Below the pieces are notes generated by a model. It was not told where the DNA came from, did no database searches, and saw only the letters and a program-made list of their open reading frames with translations. Below, in pieces: positions 1 to 8,507 of a stretch of DNA of 64,000 nt. The translations under genes were made by a program, and so were the position numbers. This DNA is from Ectopseudomonas guguanensis. GTDB lineage: Bacteria; Pseudomonadota; Gammaproteobacteria; Pseudomonadales; Pseudomonadaceae. The stretch lies in assembly GCF_900104265.1 (NCBI RefSeq), contig NZ_FNJJ01000017.1:62001-126000 (forward strand), given 5' to 3'. The number at the start of each line of letters is the position of its first letter. Within the stretch, counting starts at the first letter, position 1.

Positions 1-1179
1 CAGCAGGCGGAAGTAGCTCATCAGGTCCTTCACCTCCTGGCGGGCGAAGAAGCTGGTGCCGCCGGAGAGGCGATAGGGAATCTGGTGGTGCTGCAGCTTC
101 AGCTCCATCAGCTTGGCCTGGTAGTTGCCGCGGTAGAGGATGGCGAAGTCGCTGTAGGGGCGCTGGGTGCGCAGGTGCTCGGTGAGGATTTCCAGCGCCA
201 CCCGCTCGCACTCGGCGTCTTCGTTGCGGGTGCGGATCACGCGGATCTCGTCGCCATGGCCCATCTCCGACCACAGCTGCTTCTCGAACACGTGCGGGTT
301 GTTGGCGATCAGTACGTTGGCGCATTTGAGGATGCGGCTGGTGGAGCGGTAGTTCTGCTCCAGCATCACCACCTTCAGCGAGGGGTAATCCTCTTTGAGC
401 AGCATCAGGTTTTCCGGGCGTGCGCCGCGCCAGGCGTAGATCGACTGGTCGTCGTCGCCGACCACGGTGAACTGGTTGCGCATGCCCACCAGCAGCTTGA
501 CCAGCAGGTACTGGCTGGCGTTGGTGTCCTGGTATTCGTCCACCAGCAGGTAGCGGATGCGGTTCTGCCACTTCTCGAGGATGTCGGCGTGCTCCTGGAA
601 GAGCTTGACCGGCAGCAGGATCAGGTCGTTGAAGTCCACCGCGTTGTACGCCTTGAGCGTGCGCTGGTAGTGCAGGTAGACGATGGCGGCGGTCTGCTCC
701 TTCGGATTGCGCGCGTTCGCCAGTGCCTCGTCGGGCAGGATCAGGTCGTTCTTCCAGCTGTCGATGTAGTTCTTGACCTCGTCGGCACCGTCGTCGCCGG
801 AATATTCCTTCTGCATGATGTCGGTGAGCAGCGCCTTGATGTCGCCATCGTCGAAGATCGAGAAACCGGGCTTGTAGCCCAGGCGCGCGTATTCCTTGCG
901 GATGATGTTCATGCCCAGGTTGTGGAAGGTGGACACGGTCAGGCCGCGCGCCTCGCTGCCCTTGAGCAGGGTGCCGACACGCTCCTTCATCTCGCGCGCG
1001 GCCTTGTTGGTGAAGGTCATGGCGACGATGTGCTGGGCGCGGATGCCGCAGTTCTGCACCAGATGGGCGATCTTGCGCGTGATCACGCTGGTCTTGCCGG
1101 AACCGGCACCGGCGAGCACCAGGAGTGGGCCGCCGACGTAGTTCACGGCCTCTTGTTGCCGGGGGTTCAGTCGGGACAT
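1..1179 (-). CDS. rep: ATP-dependent DNA helicase Rep, N-terminal part (gene runs off the left edge)
   Basis: Superfamily 1A 3'-5' DNA helicase that helps replication forks pass nucleoprotein blocks. The reverse strand is open from an ATG at 1179 to the window edge, 393 codons with no stop. The protein begins MSRLNPRQQEAVNYVGGP and then has the Walker A motif AGAGSGKT, followed by MTFTNKAAREMKERV and VSTFHN, the order of UvrD/Rep motifs I, Ia and Ic. The wording matches Pseudomonas Rep better than UvrD. The full protein should be about 670 residues, so roughly the C-terminal 40 percent lies outside. It is divergent from the GGDEF/EAL gene, with a 269-bp shared upstream region. Confidence 0.95.
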   Translation of the reverse strand, partial: MSRLNPRQQEAVNYVGGPLLVLAGAGSGKTSVITRKIAHLVQNCGIRAQHIVAMTFTNKAAREMKERVGTLLKGSEARGLTVSTFHNLGMNIIRKEYARLGYKPGFSIFDDGDIKALLTDIMQKEYSGDDGADEVKNYIDSWKNDLILPDEALANARNPKEQTAAIVYLHYQRTLKAYNAVDFNDLILLPVKLFQEHADILEKWQNRIRYLLVDEYQDTNASQYLLVKLLVGMRNQFTVVGDDDQSIYAWRGARPENLMLLKEDYPSLKVVMLEQNYRSTSRILKCANVLIANNPHVFEKQLWSEMGHGDEIRVIRTRNEDAECERVALEILTEHLRTQRPYSDFAILYRGNYQAKLMELKLQHHQIPYRLSGGTSFFARQEVKDLMSYFRLL

Positions 1180-1448
1180 GGGATCGATCACAGGAAAAGG
1201 GCCGCGCATTTTAACAGGCCTGGCGGGTTGTGCTGCGACCGTCCGGAACTGTGGCCTGGCGCACGGAATTGAATCGTGGCGCGCTGGGTTATCCGAGTGG
1301 ATGCAGTACTCTGGTGCTACTTGCCGGTTTTTTGGCTATACCTCAGGATGTGCGTTCACTTTCACCCGGATGTGATTGATTAGACGTCGGTTAAGACGCG
1401 TTCAGGCGACACGATTCGCCATCATTCTCGATCATTGGGGGAGGTCGC

Positions 1449-3116
1449 TTGTCCACGCTCGTCGAACCCATGCGCCTGGTTCTGCTGGCGGATTCGCCTG
1501 CCTGGGCCGAATTGTTGCGCGAGCACCTGGGCGCCCTTGGCAGCTACTCTCCGTTGATCACCGCACCGTCCTGGGAAGCGGCCAGCAACCTCTTCGATGA
1601 TCATGCCAGCGGCCTGCTGCTGGCCACGCCGGAGCGCATGCCCGAGGCCGGCGAATGCCCGCTGCCGATGGTGCTGCTGCTCGAAGAGGAGCCCGCCGAG
1701 GAGCCGAGCGGCGTCAGCGACTGGCTGGTGCGTAGCAGCCTCAGCCTCGACGTGTTGCGCCGCTGCCTGCGCTACGCGCGCGAGCAGGGCAGTCTCAGGC
1801 ACACCCTGCAACGCCTGGCCGAGCAGGATCCTTTGACCGGTATCGCCAACCGCCAGGGTTTCCAGACGCTGCTTGCCGCGCGCCTGGCCGAGTGTGGCGG
1901 TCGTGGCCTGGTGCTGGGCCATCTCGACCTGGACAACTTCCGCCACGCCAACGATGCCCTCGGCTATCAGGCCGGTGATCGCCTGATCCTGCAGGTGGTG
2001 GGGCGGCTGAAGAGCGTGCTGCAACCCTGCGATCAGCTGGCGCGCCTGGGCAGCGACGAGTTCGCCCTGCTGCTCGATGCACGCCGCGACCCGCAGCGCG
2101 TCGAGCGCCTGGCCGAGCGCGTTACCGAAGTGCTGGGCGAGCCCTACTGGGTCGACGGCGAGAGCCTGCTGATCGGTTGCAGCCTGGGGCTGGCCCATGC
2201 CCGTGCCGGGGAAGGTGCCGACCCCTTGCTGTGGCACGCGCATATCGCCATGCAGCAGGCCAAGAGCCAGCAGGGCTGCGTGTTCCATGTCTATGACGAA
2301 CGCCTCAACCGCAGCGCACGCAGCCAGGCCGATCTGGAGAGCGAGCTGCGTCGCGCCCTGCGTCGTGACGAGCTGGAGCTGCACTACCAGCCGCGGCTGT
2401 GCCTGAAGAGTGGGCGCATCGTCGGCCTGGAGGCGCTGGTGCGCTGGCAGCACAGCGAGCGCGGGCTGCTCTCGCCCAACGAATTCGTGCCGCTGGCCGA
2501 GGAAACCGGGCTGATCGTGCCGCTCGGCTACTGGGTCATTTCTCGCGCCCTGCGCGACATGCAGTGGCTGCGCGGGCGTGGCCTGCCGGCCCTGCACATG
2601 GCCATCAACCTGTCGTTCCGCCAGTTCCAGGATAGCCAGTTGCTGCCCACGCTCGGCCGCCTGATCGAAGAACGTGGGGTCGATGCGCAGTGGCTGGAGT
2701 TCGAGCTGACCGAAACCGCGGTGATGCGCCGCAGCGATCAGGTACAGCAGACCATGCTGGAACTGGGGCGGCTTGGCGTGCGTTTCTCGCTGGATGATTT
2801 CGGCACCGGTTTCTCCTCCTTCGTCCACCTCAACAACCTGCCGATCACCCTGCTGAAGATCGACCGCAGTTTCGTCGGCGGCATGGGTGAGCGCGCCGAG
2901 AACCGCCAGCTGGTGCGGGCGATGATCAACCTGGCGCACAACCTCAATCTGGAGGTGGTGGCCGAAGGGGTGGAAAACATCGAGCAATTGGACATGCTGC
3001 GCCAGTTCGGTTGCGACCAGGTTCAGGGCTACCTGATCAGCAAGGCCGTGCCGCTGGCCGAGCTGGCGCGCTTTCTGGTGTTCGGCATGCGCCAGCCGCT
3101 GCTCGGCGGATCGTAA
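1449..3116 (+). CDS. GGDEF-EAL domain cyclic-di-GMP phosphodiesterase/signalling protein
   Basis: A 555-residue cytoplasmic c-di-GMP enzyme without obvious membrane segments. An N-terminal region of about 125 residues resembles a receiver or linker. It is followed by a GGDEF domain whose active-site loop reads GSDEF (residues 201-205), and by an EAL domain with EALVRW at 328 and DDFGTGFSS at about 449. The EAL signature residues look intact, so phosphodiesterase activity is likely; the GGDEF half is near-canonical and may be active, or may bind GTP as a regulator. The start is a TTG, chosen because GGGGGAGG lies about 5 bases upstream; an ATG at 1470 is the alternative. The position next to rep matches PAO1 PA5295, reported as a phosphodiesterase (ProE). 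Confidence 0.9.
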   Translation: MSTLVEPMRLVLLADSPAWAELLREHLGALGSYSPLITAPSWEAASNLFDDHASGLLLATPERMPEAGECPLPMVLLLEEEPAEEPSGVSDWLVRSSLSLDVLRRCLRYAREQGSLRHTLQRLAEQDPLTGIANRQGFQTLLAARLAECGGRGLVLGHLDLDNFRHANDALGYQAGDRLILQVVGRLKSVLQPCDQLARLGSDEFALLLDARRDPQRVERLAERVTEVLGEPYWVDGESLLIGCSLGLAHARAGEGADPLLWHAHIAMQQAKSQQGCVFHVYDERLNRSARSQADLESELRRALRRDELELHYQPRLCLKSGRIVGLEALVRWQHSERGLLSPNEFVPLAEETGLIVPLGYWVISRALRDMQWLRGRGLPALHMAINLSFRQFQDSQLLPTLGRLIEERGVDAQWLEFELTETAVMRRSDQVQQTMLELGRLGVRFSLDDFGTGFSSFVHLNNLPITLLKIDRSFVGGMGERAENRQLVRAMINLAHNLNLEVVAEGVENIEQLDMLRQFGCDQVQGYLISKAVPLAELARFLVFGMRQPLLGGS

Positions 3117-3118
3117 CC

Positions 3119-3175
3119 CGTAGCCCGGATGCAATCCGGGGAATGCACACGCCCCCGGATTGCACCCGGGCTACG
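3119..3175. terminator. Large inverted repeat serving both convergent genes
   Basis: The arm GTAGCCCGGATGCAATCCGG is mirrored by CCGGATTGCACCCGGGCTAC around a short spacer. It lies between the convergent GGDEF/EAL and MATE genes and includes the MATE stop codon. A related fragment, GTAGCCCGGATGAAATCCGG, occurs near 41980, so this is also a dispersed repeat family. There is no clear T-run, so a bidirectional terminator role is inferred from position and folding. Confidence 0.6.
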
Positions 3176-4556
3176 ACAGGCAGACCTCGCCCTCGACAGC
3201 TTTCGGCCGCTGCAGGCGCGCGGTCTTCCATTGAAAGCCCAGCACCAGGCCGGTGGCCGTCACTGCAAGACCTGCCGCCAGCCCCCACCAGACCCCCTGT
3301 GCGCCCCAGCCTAGGGCAAAGGCCAGCAGCCAGGCCAGCGGCGCGCCCACGCACCAGTAGCCGGTCAGGCCGATCACCAGTGTCGTGCGGCCGTCGTTGA
3401 GCCCGCGAATCGCGCCCATGGCGATGCTCTGCAGACCGTCGAACAGCTCGAACCAGGCGGCGATCGCCAGCAGGCTCACCGCCAGGGTGACGATATCGGC
3501 GAAGGCCGGATCGTGGCGGTCGAGGAACAGGCCGATGATCGCTTCCGGCAGCAGCCAGAACAGCAGGGCGAACAACAGCATCAGCGCTGCGCCCAGGCTC
3601 ATGCCCAGATGCCCGGCCAGGCGCGACAGGTGCAGTCGCTCGGCGCCGTAGTGCAGGCCGACGCGGAAGGTTACCGCGTAGGACAGCCCCTGCGGCACGA
3701 TGAAGGCCAGTGCCACCGTCTGCATGGCGATCTGGTGCGCCGCCAGCTGCACGCTGCCCAGGGCGCCCATGCACAGGGTGGCGAAGGTGAACAGCCCCTG
3801 CTCGGCGGCGTAGGTGCCGCCGATGGGCAGGCCCAGGCGCAGCAGGTCGCGCATCTGCGCGCGCTGTGGGCGACCCAGGCCGCTGCGCAAGCCGTACAGG
3901 CGATAGTGCGGCGCAAGCAGGATATACAGCGCCAGGGCCAGGGCCATGCCGCTGCTGACCAGCGCGGTGGTCATGCCGATGCCGCCCAGACCCAGGCTGG
4001 GCAGGCCGAACCAGCCCTTGATCAGCGCATAGTTGATGACGAAGTTGGCCGCGGTGCCGGCGATGCTGATGGCCATGACCGGGCCGGGATGGCCAATGGC
4101 ACTGGTGAAGCCGCGCAAGGCCATGAAGCACAGGTAGCCGGGCAGAGCCAGCGATAGCGGGCGCAGGAACTCCATGGCCAGGCCCGCGGCATCGGGCGCC
4201 TGGCCCAGGTGCGGCAGCAGCGGACCGAGGCCGTTGAGGCACAGCGCGCTGACCATGCCCAGCAGCAGCGCCAGCCACAGACCGTTCTGCAGCAGGCGGG
4301 TGACGCCTTGCGGGTCGCCGGCGCCATGGCGGATGGCGACCAGGCTGCCCACGGCAGCGATCACCCCGGTGCAGAAGATCGAGAAGATGAAGTAGCAGGT
4401 CGCGCCCAGCGCACCGCCGGCCAACTGCTTGGGACCGAGCATGGCCATCATCAGCGTGTCGGTGAAGATCATCAGCGCGTGGGCCAACTGGGCAGAGATC
4501 AGCGGGCCGGCCAGGCGCAGCAGCGCACCGAGCTCGTGGCCAAGGGCATTCTTCAT
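3171..4556 (-). CDS. MATE family multidrug/Na+ antiporter (NorM-like)
   Basis: Inner-membrane efflux protein of 461 residues that would export cationic drugs in exchange for Na+ or H+. The protein is strongly hydrophobic with about twelve predicted membrane segments in two internally related halves. The N-terminal RLAGPLISAQLAHALMIFTD is typical of MATE carriers, which begin with a P-x-x-x-x-Q element in the first helix. The length is normal for the family (about 450-470). It converges on the GGDEF/EAL gene and is divergent from a LysR regulator, with 139 bp between the two starts, so that regulator is the natural candidate for its control. The substrate cannot be read from sequence. Confidence 0.9.
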   Translation of the reverse strand: MKNALGHELGALLRLAGPLISAQLAHALMIFTDTLMMAMLGPKQLAGGALGATCYFIFSIFCTGVIAAVGSLVAIRHGAGDPQGVTRLLQNGLWLALLLGMVSALCLNGLGPLLPHLGQAPDAAGLAMEFLRPLSLALPGYLCFMALRGFTSAIGHPGPVMAISIAGTAANFVINYALIKGWFGLPSLGLGGIGMTTALVSSGMALALALYILLAPHYRLYGLRSGLGRPQRAQMRDLLRLGLPIGGTYAAEQGLFTFATLCMGALGSVQLAAHQIAMQTVALAFIVPQGLSYAVTFRVGLHYGAERLHLSRLAGHLGMSLGAALMLLFALLFWLLPEAIIGLFLDRHDPAFADIVTLAVSLLAIAAWFELFDGLQSIAMGAIRGLNDGRTTLVIGLTGYWCVGAPLAWLLAFALGWGAQGVWWGLAAGLAVTATGLVLGFQWKTARLQRPKAVEGEVCLS

Positions 4557-4622
4557 GATGAGTAAAACTTCGGCAGGATAGGCATCCCCGGACTGTCGGA
4601 GAATGCGTGATGACAGCTATTC

Positions 4623-4672
4623 TGTGGTTTTGGTCGGAGAGCCACAAAAGGAAAAAAGCCATGCGAGGCATG
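4623..4672. promoter_or_regulatory. Inverted repeats between MATE and LysR genes (possible LysR binding region)
   Basis: In the short divergent gap there are two symmetrical motifs: TGTGG at 4623 paired with CCACA ending at 4646, and a perfect CATGC-gag-GCATG at 4660-4672. LysR regulators usually bind dyad sites just upstream of their own gene. The assignment is inference from position and symmetry only. Confidence 0.35.
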
Positions 4673-4695
4673 ACTAAAACTCATGGTATCAGCCG

Positions 4696-5613
4696 GTGAC
4701 CCGTCGTCTGCCGCCGCTCTACGCGCTGCGCGCCTTCGAGGCTGCCGCCCGCCATGCCTCCTTCACCCGTGCCGCCGAGGAGCTGGCGATCACCCAGAGT
4801 GCGGTGAGTCGGCATATCCGCACGCTGGAGGACTACTTCGCCTGCCGCCTGTTCGAGCGGCATGGCCGCAGCCTGCAACTGACCGATCCGGGGCGCGCGC
4901 TGCTGCCGGGGCTGAGCGATGGCTTCGATGCGCTGGAGCGGGCCAGCGCCGCCCTGCGTGCCGACGATCAGGTACTGCGTCTGAAGGCGCCCTCGACCCT
5001 GACCATGCGCTGGCTGCTGGCGCGCCTGTCGCACTTTCGCCTGGCCAATCCCGACAGCGAGGTGCAACTGACCAGCGCCTGGATGGATGTCGACAAGGTG
5101 GACTTTCGCCACGAGCCCTTCGACTGCGCCGTGCTGCTGTCCGACGGCCAGTTCCCGGACGAGTGGGAAAGCGTGCTGCTGTTCGAGGAATGGCTGATCC
5201 CGGTATGCGCGGCGGCCGATGCCGAAGCTGGTGCCTGGTCGCTGGCGCGTCTGCAGGCCGCCGAGCAGTTGCACCCGACGCCGGATCGCCGCGACTGGCG
5301 GCGCTGGCTACAGGTCACCGGGCTGAACGAGCAGGTACCGCTGAAGACCGGCCAGCTGTTCGACATGCTCGAACTGGGCATAGTCGCCGCGGCGCGCGGC
5401 TATGGAGTGTCCATCGGTGACCTGCTGATGGTGGCCGAGGACGTCAATGCCGGCCGGCTCGGTCTGCCCTGGCCGACCGCGGTGTTCAGCGGGGCCAGCT
5501 ACTATCTGGTATGGCCGAGAGCGCACCGCGCCCAGGCGCGCCTGCAAAGGCTGCGCGACTACCTGCTGGCAGAGGTGGCGGCGATGCGCTTGCCGGAAGT
5601 GGAGCGGCTGTAA
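4696..5613 (+). CDS. LysR-type (GcvA-like) transcriptional regulator
   Basis: A 305-residue DNA-binding regulator. Residues about 8-67 form the LysR winged helix (LRAFEAAARHASFTRAAEEL, then TQSAVSRHIRTLE), and the rest is a periplasmic-binding-fold effector domain. The LPPLYALRAFEAAARH opening is typical of the GcvA/AmpR branch. The start is a GTG at 4696 that gives the expected N-terminus. It is divergent from the MATE exporter. The inducer is unknown. Length is normal for LysR proteins. Confidence 0.9.
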   Translation: MTRRLPPLYALRAFEAAARHASFTRAAEELAITQSAVSRHIRTLEDYFACRLFERHGRSLQLTDPGRALLPGLSDGFDALERASAALRADDQVLRLKAPSTLTMRWLLARLSHFRLANPDSEVQLTSAWMDVDKVDFRHEPFDCAVLLSDGQFPDEWESVLLFEEWLIPVCAAADAEAGAWSLARLQAAEQLHPTPDRRDWRRWLQVTGLNEQVPLKTGQLFDMLELGIVAAARGYGVSIGDLLMVAEDVNAGRLGLPWPTAVFSGASYYLVWPRAHRAQARLQRLRDYLLAEVAAMRLPEVERL

Positions 5614-5632
5614 AGCTGCGGTCTGGTTCCCT

Positions 5633-5711
5633 GGTGCGCACGGCCTAGGCGGCCCCGCGACACCCTACGGGTTCGAGCGCGATCCATCCCGTAGGGTGCG
5701 CCGTGCGCACC
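5633..5711. repeat. Nested palindromic intergenic repeat (GTAGGGTGCGC family)
   Basis: The outer arms GGTGCGCACGGC and GCCGTGCGCACC enclose a second pair, CACCCTACGGG and CCCGTAGGGTG. It lies between the convergent LysR and comM genes. The same unit recurs at 11044-11092 and 49093-49113. It could act as a terminator, or be a REP-type element. Confidence 0.7.
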
Positions 5712-5720
5712 GGCAAGCGC

Positions 5721-7214
5721 TCAACCCATCCCCGGTCTGTATTGCAGCGCCTCGGCCAGATGTTCTCGGCTGATCTGTCGTTGCTCGGCCAGATCGGCCA
5801 GGGTGCGCGCCACCTTGAGCACCCGGTGCGCAGCGCGCAGCGACAGGCCGAGGCGTTCGCAGGCATTTTCCAGCCAGTGCCGATCCGTCTCGTTCAGGGC
5901 GCAGTGCCGGCGCAGTCCCGGCAGGTCGAGAAAGGCATTGGCCACGCCCTGGCGCTGCAGCTGCAACTCGCGCGCCCGTGCCACCTTGGCCGCCGCCTCC
6001 GCGGTGCTTTCGCCATCCTGCGCCGGCATCTCCAGTGCCGTGCTTTCGCGCGCCACGGTCAGGTGCAGATCGATGCGGTCGAGCAATGGTCCGGACAGCT
6101 TGGCGCGGTAGCGCTGGATCTGCTCCGGGGTGCAGCGGCAGCGGTTGCTCGCATCGCCCAGGTAGCCGCAGGGGCAGGGGTTCATCGCCGCCACCAGCTG
6201 GAAGCGCGCGGGAAAGCGCACCTTGTCGCGCGCGCGGGCAATGACGATATGCCCGCTCTCCAAGGGTTCGCGCAGCACCTCCAGCACCTTTCTGTCGAAC
6301 TCCGGCAGCTCGTCCAGAAACAGCACGCCCTGATGCGCCAGGGTGATTTCCCCAGGCTGCGGGCGACTGCCGCCGCCGACCAGGGCCGGCCCGGAAGCGC
6401 TATGGTGCGGCGTGCGGAAGGGGCGCTGCGGCCAGTGCTGCAGCGGCGTATGGCTGGCCACCGAATGGATCGCGGCGACCTGCAGCGCCTCGCTCTCGTC
6501 CAGTGGCGGCAACAGACCGGGCAGGCGGCTGGCCAGCAGGGTCTTGCCGGTGCCGGGCGGGCCGCTGAGCAGCAGGTTGTGCGCGCCAGCGGCGGCGACC
6601 AGCAGGGCGCGCTTGGCGGCCAGCTGGCCCTGCACTTCGGCCAGGTCCGGATACGGCAGACTCTGGCGCAGCAGCCCCTGGGCCTGGTATGGCTCGAGCG
6701 CAGCGCTGCCGTTGAGGTGCGCGGCGATCTGCAGCAGATGCTCGACGGCGATGACCTTCAGTCCGGACGCGAGGCTGGCTTCCTCGGCGTTGGCCTGTGG
6801 CACCAACAGGGTGCGTCCGGCTTCGCGCGCTGCCAATGCCGCCGGCAATACGCCCTGTACCGGGCGTACCGCGCCGGACAGCGCCAGCTCGCCGAGGCAT
6901 TCGTATTCATCGAGCGACTGGACCGGAATCTGACCGCTGGCGGCGAGAATGCCCAGGGCGATGGCAAGATCGAAGCGGCCGCCGTCCTTCGGCAGATCGG
7001 CGGGCGCCAGGTTCAGGGTGATGCGCTTGCTGGGGAACTCGAAGGCGGCATTGAGAATGGCGCTGCGCACGCGATCCTTGCTCTCCTTGACCGCGGTCTC
7101 CGGCAGGCCCACCAGCGTCAGTGAGGGCAGGCCGTTGGCCAGATGCGCCTCGACGGTGACGGCCGGTGCTTCGACGCCGACCTGGGCGCGGCTGTGGACG
7201 ATGGCCAGGGACAT
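5721..7214 (-). CDS. comM: ComM/YifB family Mg-chelatase-like AAA+ ATPase
   Basis: A 497-residue hexameric AAA+ motor related to ComM, which promotes branch migration during natural transformation. An N-terminal domain (MSLAIVHSRAQVGVEAPAV, LPSLTLVGLPETAVKESKDRV) is followed by Walker A GPPGTGKT, Walker B VLFLDELPEF, the MNPCPCGY motif and a C-terminal Mg_chelatase_C domain. The reading frame stays open to 7397, but the start at 7214 is preceded by AAGGAG at good spacing and matches the family N-terminus; the upstream extension is repeat DNA. It converges on the LysR gene. Confidence 0.95.
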   Translation of the reverse strand: MSLAIVHSRAQVGVEAPAVTVEAHLANGLPSLTLVGLPETAVKESKDRVRSAILNAAFEFPSKRITLNLAPADLPKDGGRFDLAIALGILAASGQIPVQSLDEYECLGELALSGAVRPVQGVLPAALAAREAGRTLLVPQANAEEASLASGLKVIAVEHLLQIAAHLNGSAALEPYQAQGLLRQSLPYPDLAEVQGQLAAKRALLVAAAGAHNLLLSGPPGTGKTLLASRLPGLLPPLDESEALQVAAIHSVASHTPLQHWPQRPFRTPHHSASGPALVGGGSRPQPGEITLAHQGVLFLDELPEFDRKVLEVLREPLESGHIVIARARDKVRFPARFQLVAAMNPCPCGYLGDASNRCRCTPEQIQRYRAKLSGPLLDRIDLHLTVARESTALEMPAQDGESTAEAAAKVARARELQLQRQGVANAFLDLPGLRRHCALNETDRHWLENACERLGLSLRAAHRVLKVARTLADLAEQRQISREHLAEALQYRPGMG

Positions 7215-7249
7215 GATCGCTCCTTGATCAGGTGGGGTGCAGTGCCTAT

Positions 7250-7404
7250 CAGGCTGTTGAAAAACTACCTGCGTTGGCAATACTGCGTTAAAAACGGCCT
7301 CAAAATGCTCATTTACAGCACGTAAACTGCGCTTTTTCGGCCGTTTTTGCGGGGCCGCCATCGGTATTGTCTTGCCGGCCTCGCCTACGTTTTTCAACGG
7401 CCTG
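7250..7404. mobile_element. MITE-like repeat with CAGGCYGTTGAAAAAC inverted ends
   Basis: The 155-bp element begins CAGGCTGTTGAAAAAC and ends with the near-exact complement GTTTTTCAACGGCCTG, one mismatch in 16. Inside it is AT-richer than its surroundings and has TTTACAGCACGTAAACTG. It has no coding capacity. Elements with this look are scattered in Pseudomonas genomes, as I recall; mobilisation by a transposase in trans is inferred. It lies in the comM upstream region and could carry or displace its promoter. I see no clear target duplication. Confidence 0.6.
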
Positions 7405-7406
7405 CT

Positions 7407-7457
7407 GTAGGAGCGGCTTCAGCCGCGAAGCCTGTTCGCGGCTGAAGCCGCTCCTAC
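7407..7457. repeat. REP-type palindrome (GTAGGAGCGGCTTCAGCCGC)
   Basis: GTAGGAGCGGCTTCAGCCGC plus GAA is repeated as a perfect inverted copy around a 5-base loop, giving a 23-bp stem. It lies directly beside the MITE-like element, 10 bp beyond the ubiK stop codon. A relative with GAGCTCTGCTC in its arms is at 41893-41958. It probably also terminates or stabilises the ubiK transcript. Confidence 0.75.
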
Positions 7458-7466
7458 AACATAACC

Positions 7467-7724
7467 TTAGTCTGCGGCAGTGAGCTTGGCTTCCAGTTCG
7501 GCGACCTTGGCTTCCAGCGCTTCGAGGCGGGCGCGGGTGCGGGCCAGTACCACCATCTGACTGTCGAACTCTTCCCGGCTGACCAGATCGAGTTTGCTGA
7601 AGCCGCTTTGCAGCAGGGCTTTGAACTGGGCTTCCAGTTCCGCACGCGGCAACGGGCTGTCGCCGCTGAACAGGCGCGAGGCGTGGCTACTGAGGGCGTC
7701 GAGCAGGGCTTTGGGCGGCAGCAT
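7467..7724 (-). CDS. ubiK: UbiK/YqiC accessory factor for ubiquinone biosynthesis
   Basis: An 85-residue BMFP-family protein that helps the UbiJ-containing complex make ubiquinone under aerobic conditions. The protein starts MLPPKALLDAL, contains SKLDLVSREEFDSQMVVLARTR, and ends in a leucine/glutamate-rich coiled coil (LEALEAKVAELEAKL), which is the standard family layout. The frame is open further upstream, but this ATG gives the conserved N-terminus; the ribosome binding site is weak. It is the gene next to the glnK promoter region, transcribed away from it. Confidence 0.88.
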   Translation of the reverse strand: MLPPKALLDALSSHASRLFSGDSPLPRAELEAQFKALLQSGFSKLDLVSREEFDSQMVVLARTRARLEALEAKVAELEAKLTAAD

Positions 7725-7827
7725 GATGAGGTTCCGTAAACAGATGGTCGGCAGTGTAGCACGCCACTGCAGGCGGGGCGTTCGGGCATTGGCTGCACGA
7801 TTTTTGAGCATGTTGCGCCGTGCTGCT

Positions 7828-7842
7828 GCACCAATATTGTGC
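7828..7842 (+). promoter_or_regulatory. Putative NtrC binding site for glnK
   Basis: GCAC-N7-GTGC (GCACCAATATTGTGC) matches the NtrC palindrome known upstream of glnA and glnK promoters in enterics and pseudomonads. It lies about 80 bp upstream of the sigma-54 element, a usual enhancer distance. A half-site-like TGGTGC follows near 7880. The 7725-8133 gap holds this, the -24/-12 element and otherwise nothing I recognise. Confidence 0.55.
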
Positions 7843-7919
7843 GATGGATTCCACCTCGTGCCTCGAGTGAGGCAGCCTGGTGCTGGTAAGAGCCTGAAAG
7901 AAAGCGCTTTTATGGGAGC

Positions 7920-7935
7920 TGGCAAGCTTTCTGCT
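7920..7935 (+). promoter_or_regulatory. Putative sigma-54 (-24/-12) promoter for glnK-amt
   Basis: TGGCAAG-CTTT-CTGCT keeps the invariant GG and GC at correct spacing against the consensus TGGCACG-N4-TTGCA. Nitrogen control of glnK-amtB by RpoN and NtrC is established in related bacteria. The leader to the glnK ATG would be about 185 bases, which is long. Confidence 0.55.
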
Positions 7936-8133
7936 TAGACCCCAGCGACGCATGCACCGATGCAGTACCGGTGTGGCAGACGAGGCGGGGAGTGCTTCGT
8001 CGGGAGCGGTTGGTGGGTATCGGCCAGGCCAGGCTGGAACGGTCGGTGCATTACAAAAGCCAGACACTGCGCTTAGACTTGAGCCGGGTTCGTAATTCCT
8101 GGGGCAAGTCCACCTTACACGGGAGAGAGTTTC

Positions 8134-8472
8134 ATGAAGCTAGTCACTGCCATCATCAAGCCGTTCAAGCTGGACGACGTGCGCGAGTCGCTGTCGGAGA
8201 TCGGCGTGCAGGGCATTACCGTCACCGAGGTCAAGGGCTTCGGCCGCCAGAAAGGCCATACCGAGCTGTATCGCGGTGCCGAGTACGTGGTCGACTTCCT
8301 GCCCAAGGTGAAGATCGACGTGGCCATCGCTGACGACCAGCTGGACCGCGTGATCGAGGCCATCACCAAGGCCGCCAACACCGGCAAGATCGGTGACGGC
8401 AAGATCTTCGTCGTCAACCTGGAACAGGCGATTCGTATCCGTACCGGCGAAACCGATACCGACGCGATCTAA
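8134..8472 (+). CDS. glnK: PII nitrogen regulatory protein GlnK
   Basis: A 112-residue trimeric PII signal protein that binds ATP, ADP and 2-oxoglutarate and gates ammonium transport through Amt. The sequence opens MKLVTAIIKPFKLDDVRE. The T-loop GRQKGHTELYRGAEY carries Tyr51, the uridylylation site. The C-terminal part has KIGDGKIFV and the usual RIRTGETD. GGGAGAGAG lies upstream of the ATG. It stands first in the locus before the amt gene, the usual glnK-amtB arrangement, which supports the GlnK rather than the GlnB assignment. Confidence 0.95.
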   Translation: MKLVTAIIKPFKLDDVRESLSEIGVQGITVTEVKGFGRQKGHTELYRGAEYVVDFLPKVKIDVAIADDQLDRVIEAITKAANTGKIGDGKIFVVNLEQAIRIRTGETDTDAI

Positions 8473-8507
8473 ACCGCCTCCGAACCCCACGCCCCAGGAG
8501 TAAACCC

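Noticed and set aside
7215..7397. The upstream extension of the comM frame as true coding sequence
   Set aside because: It translates a repeat element, and a strong ribosome site lies at the 7214 start that matches family N-termini.
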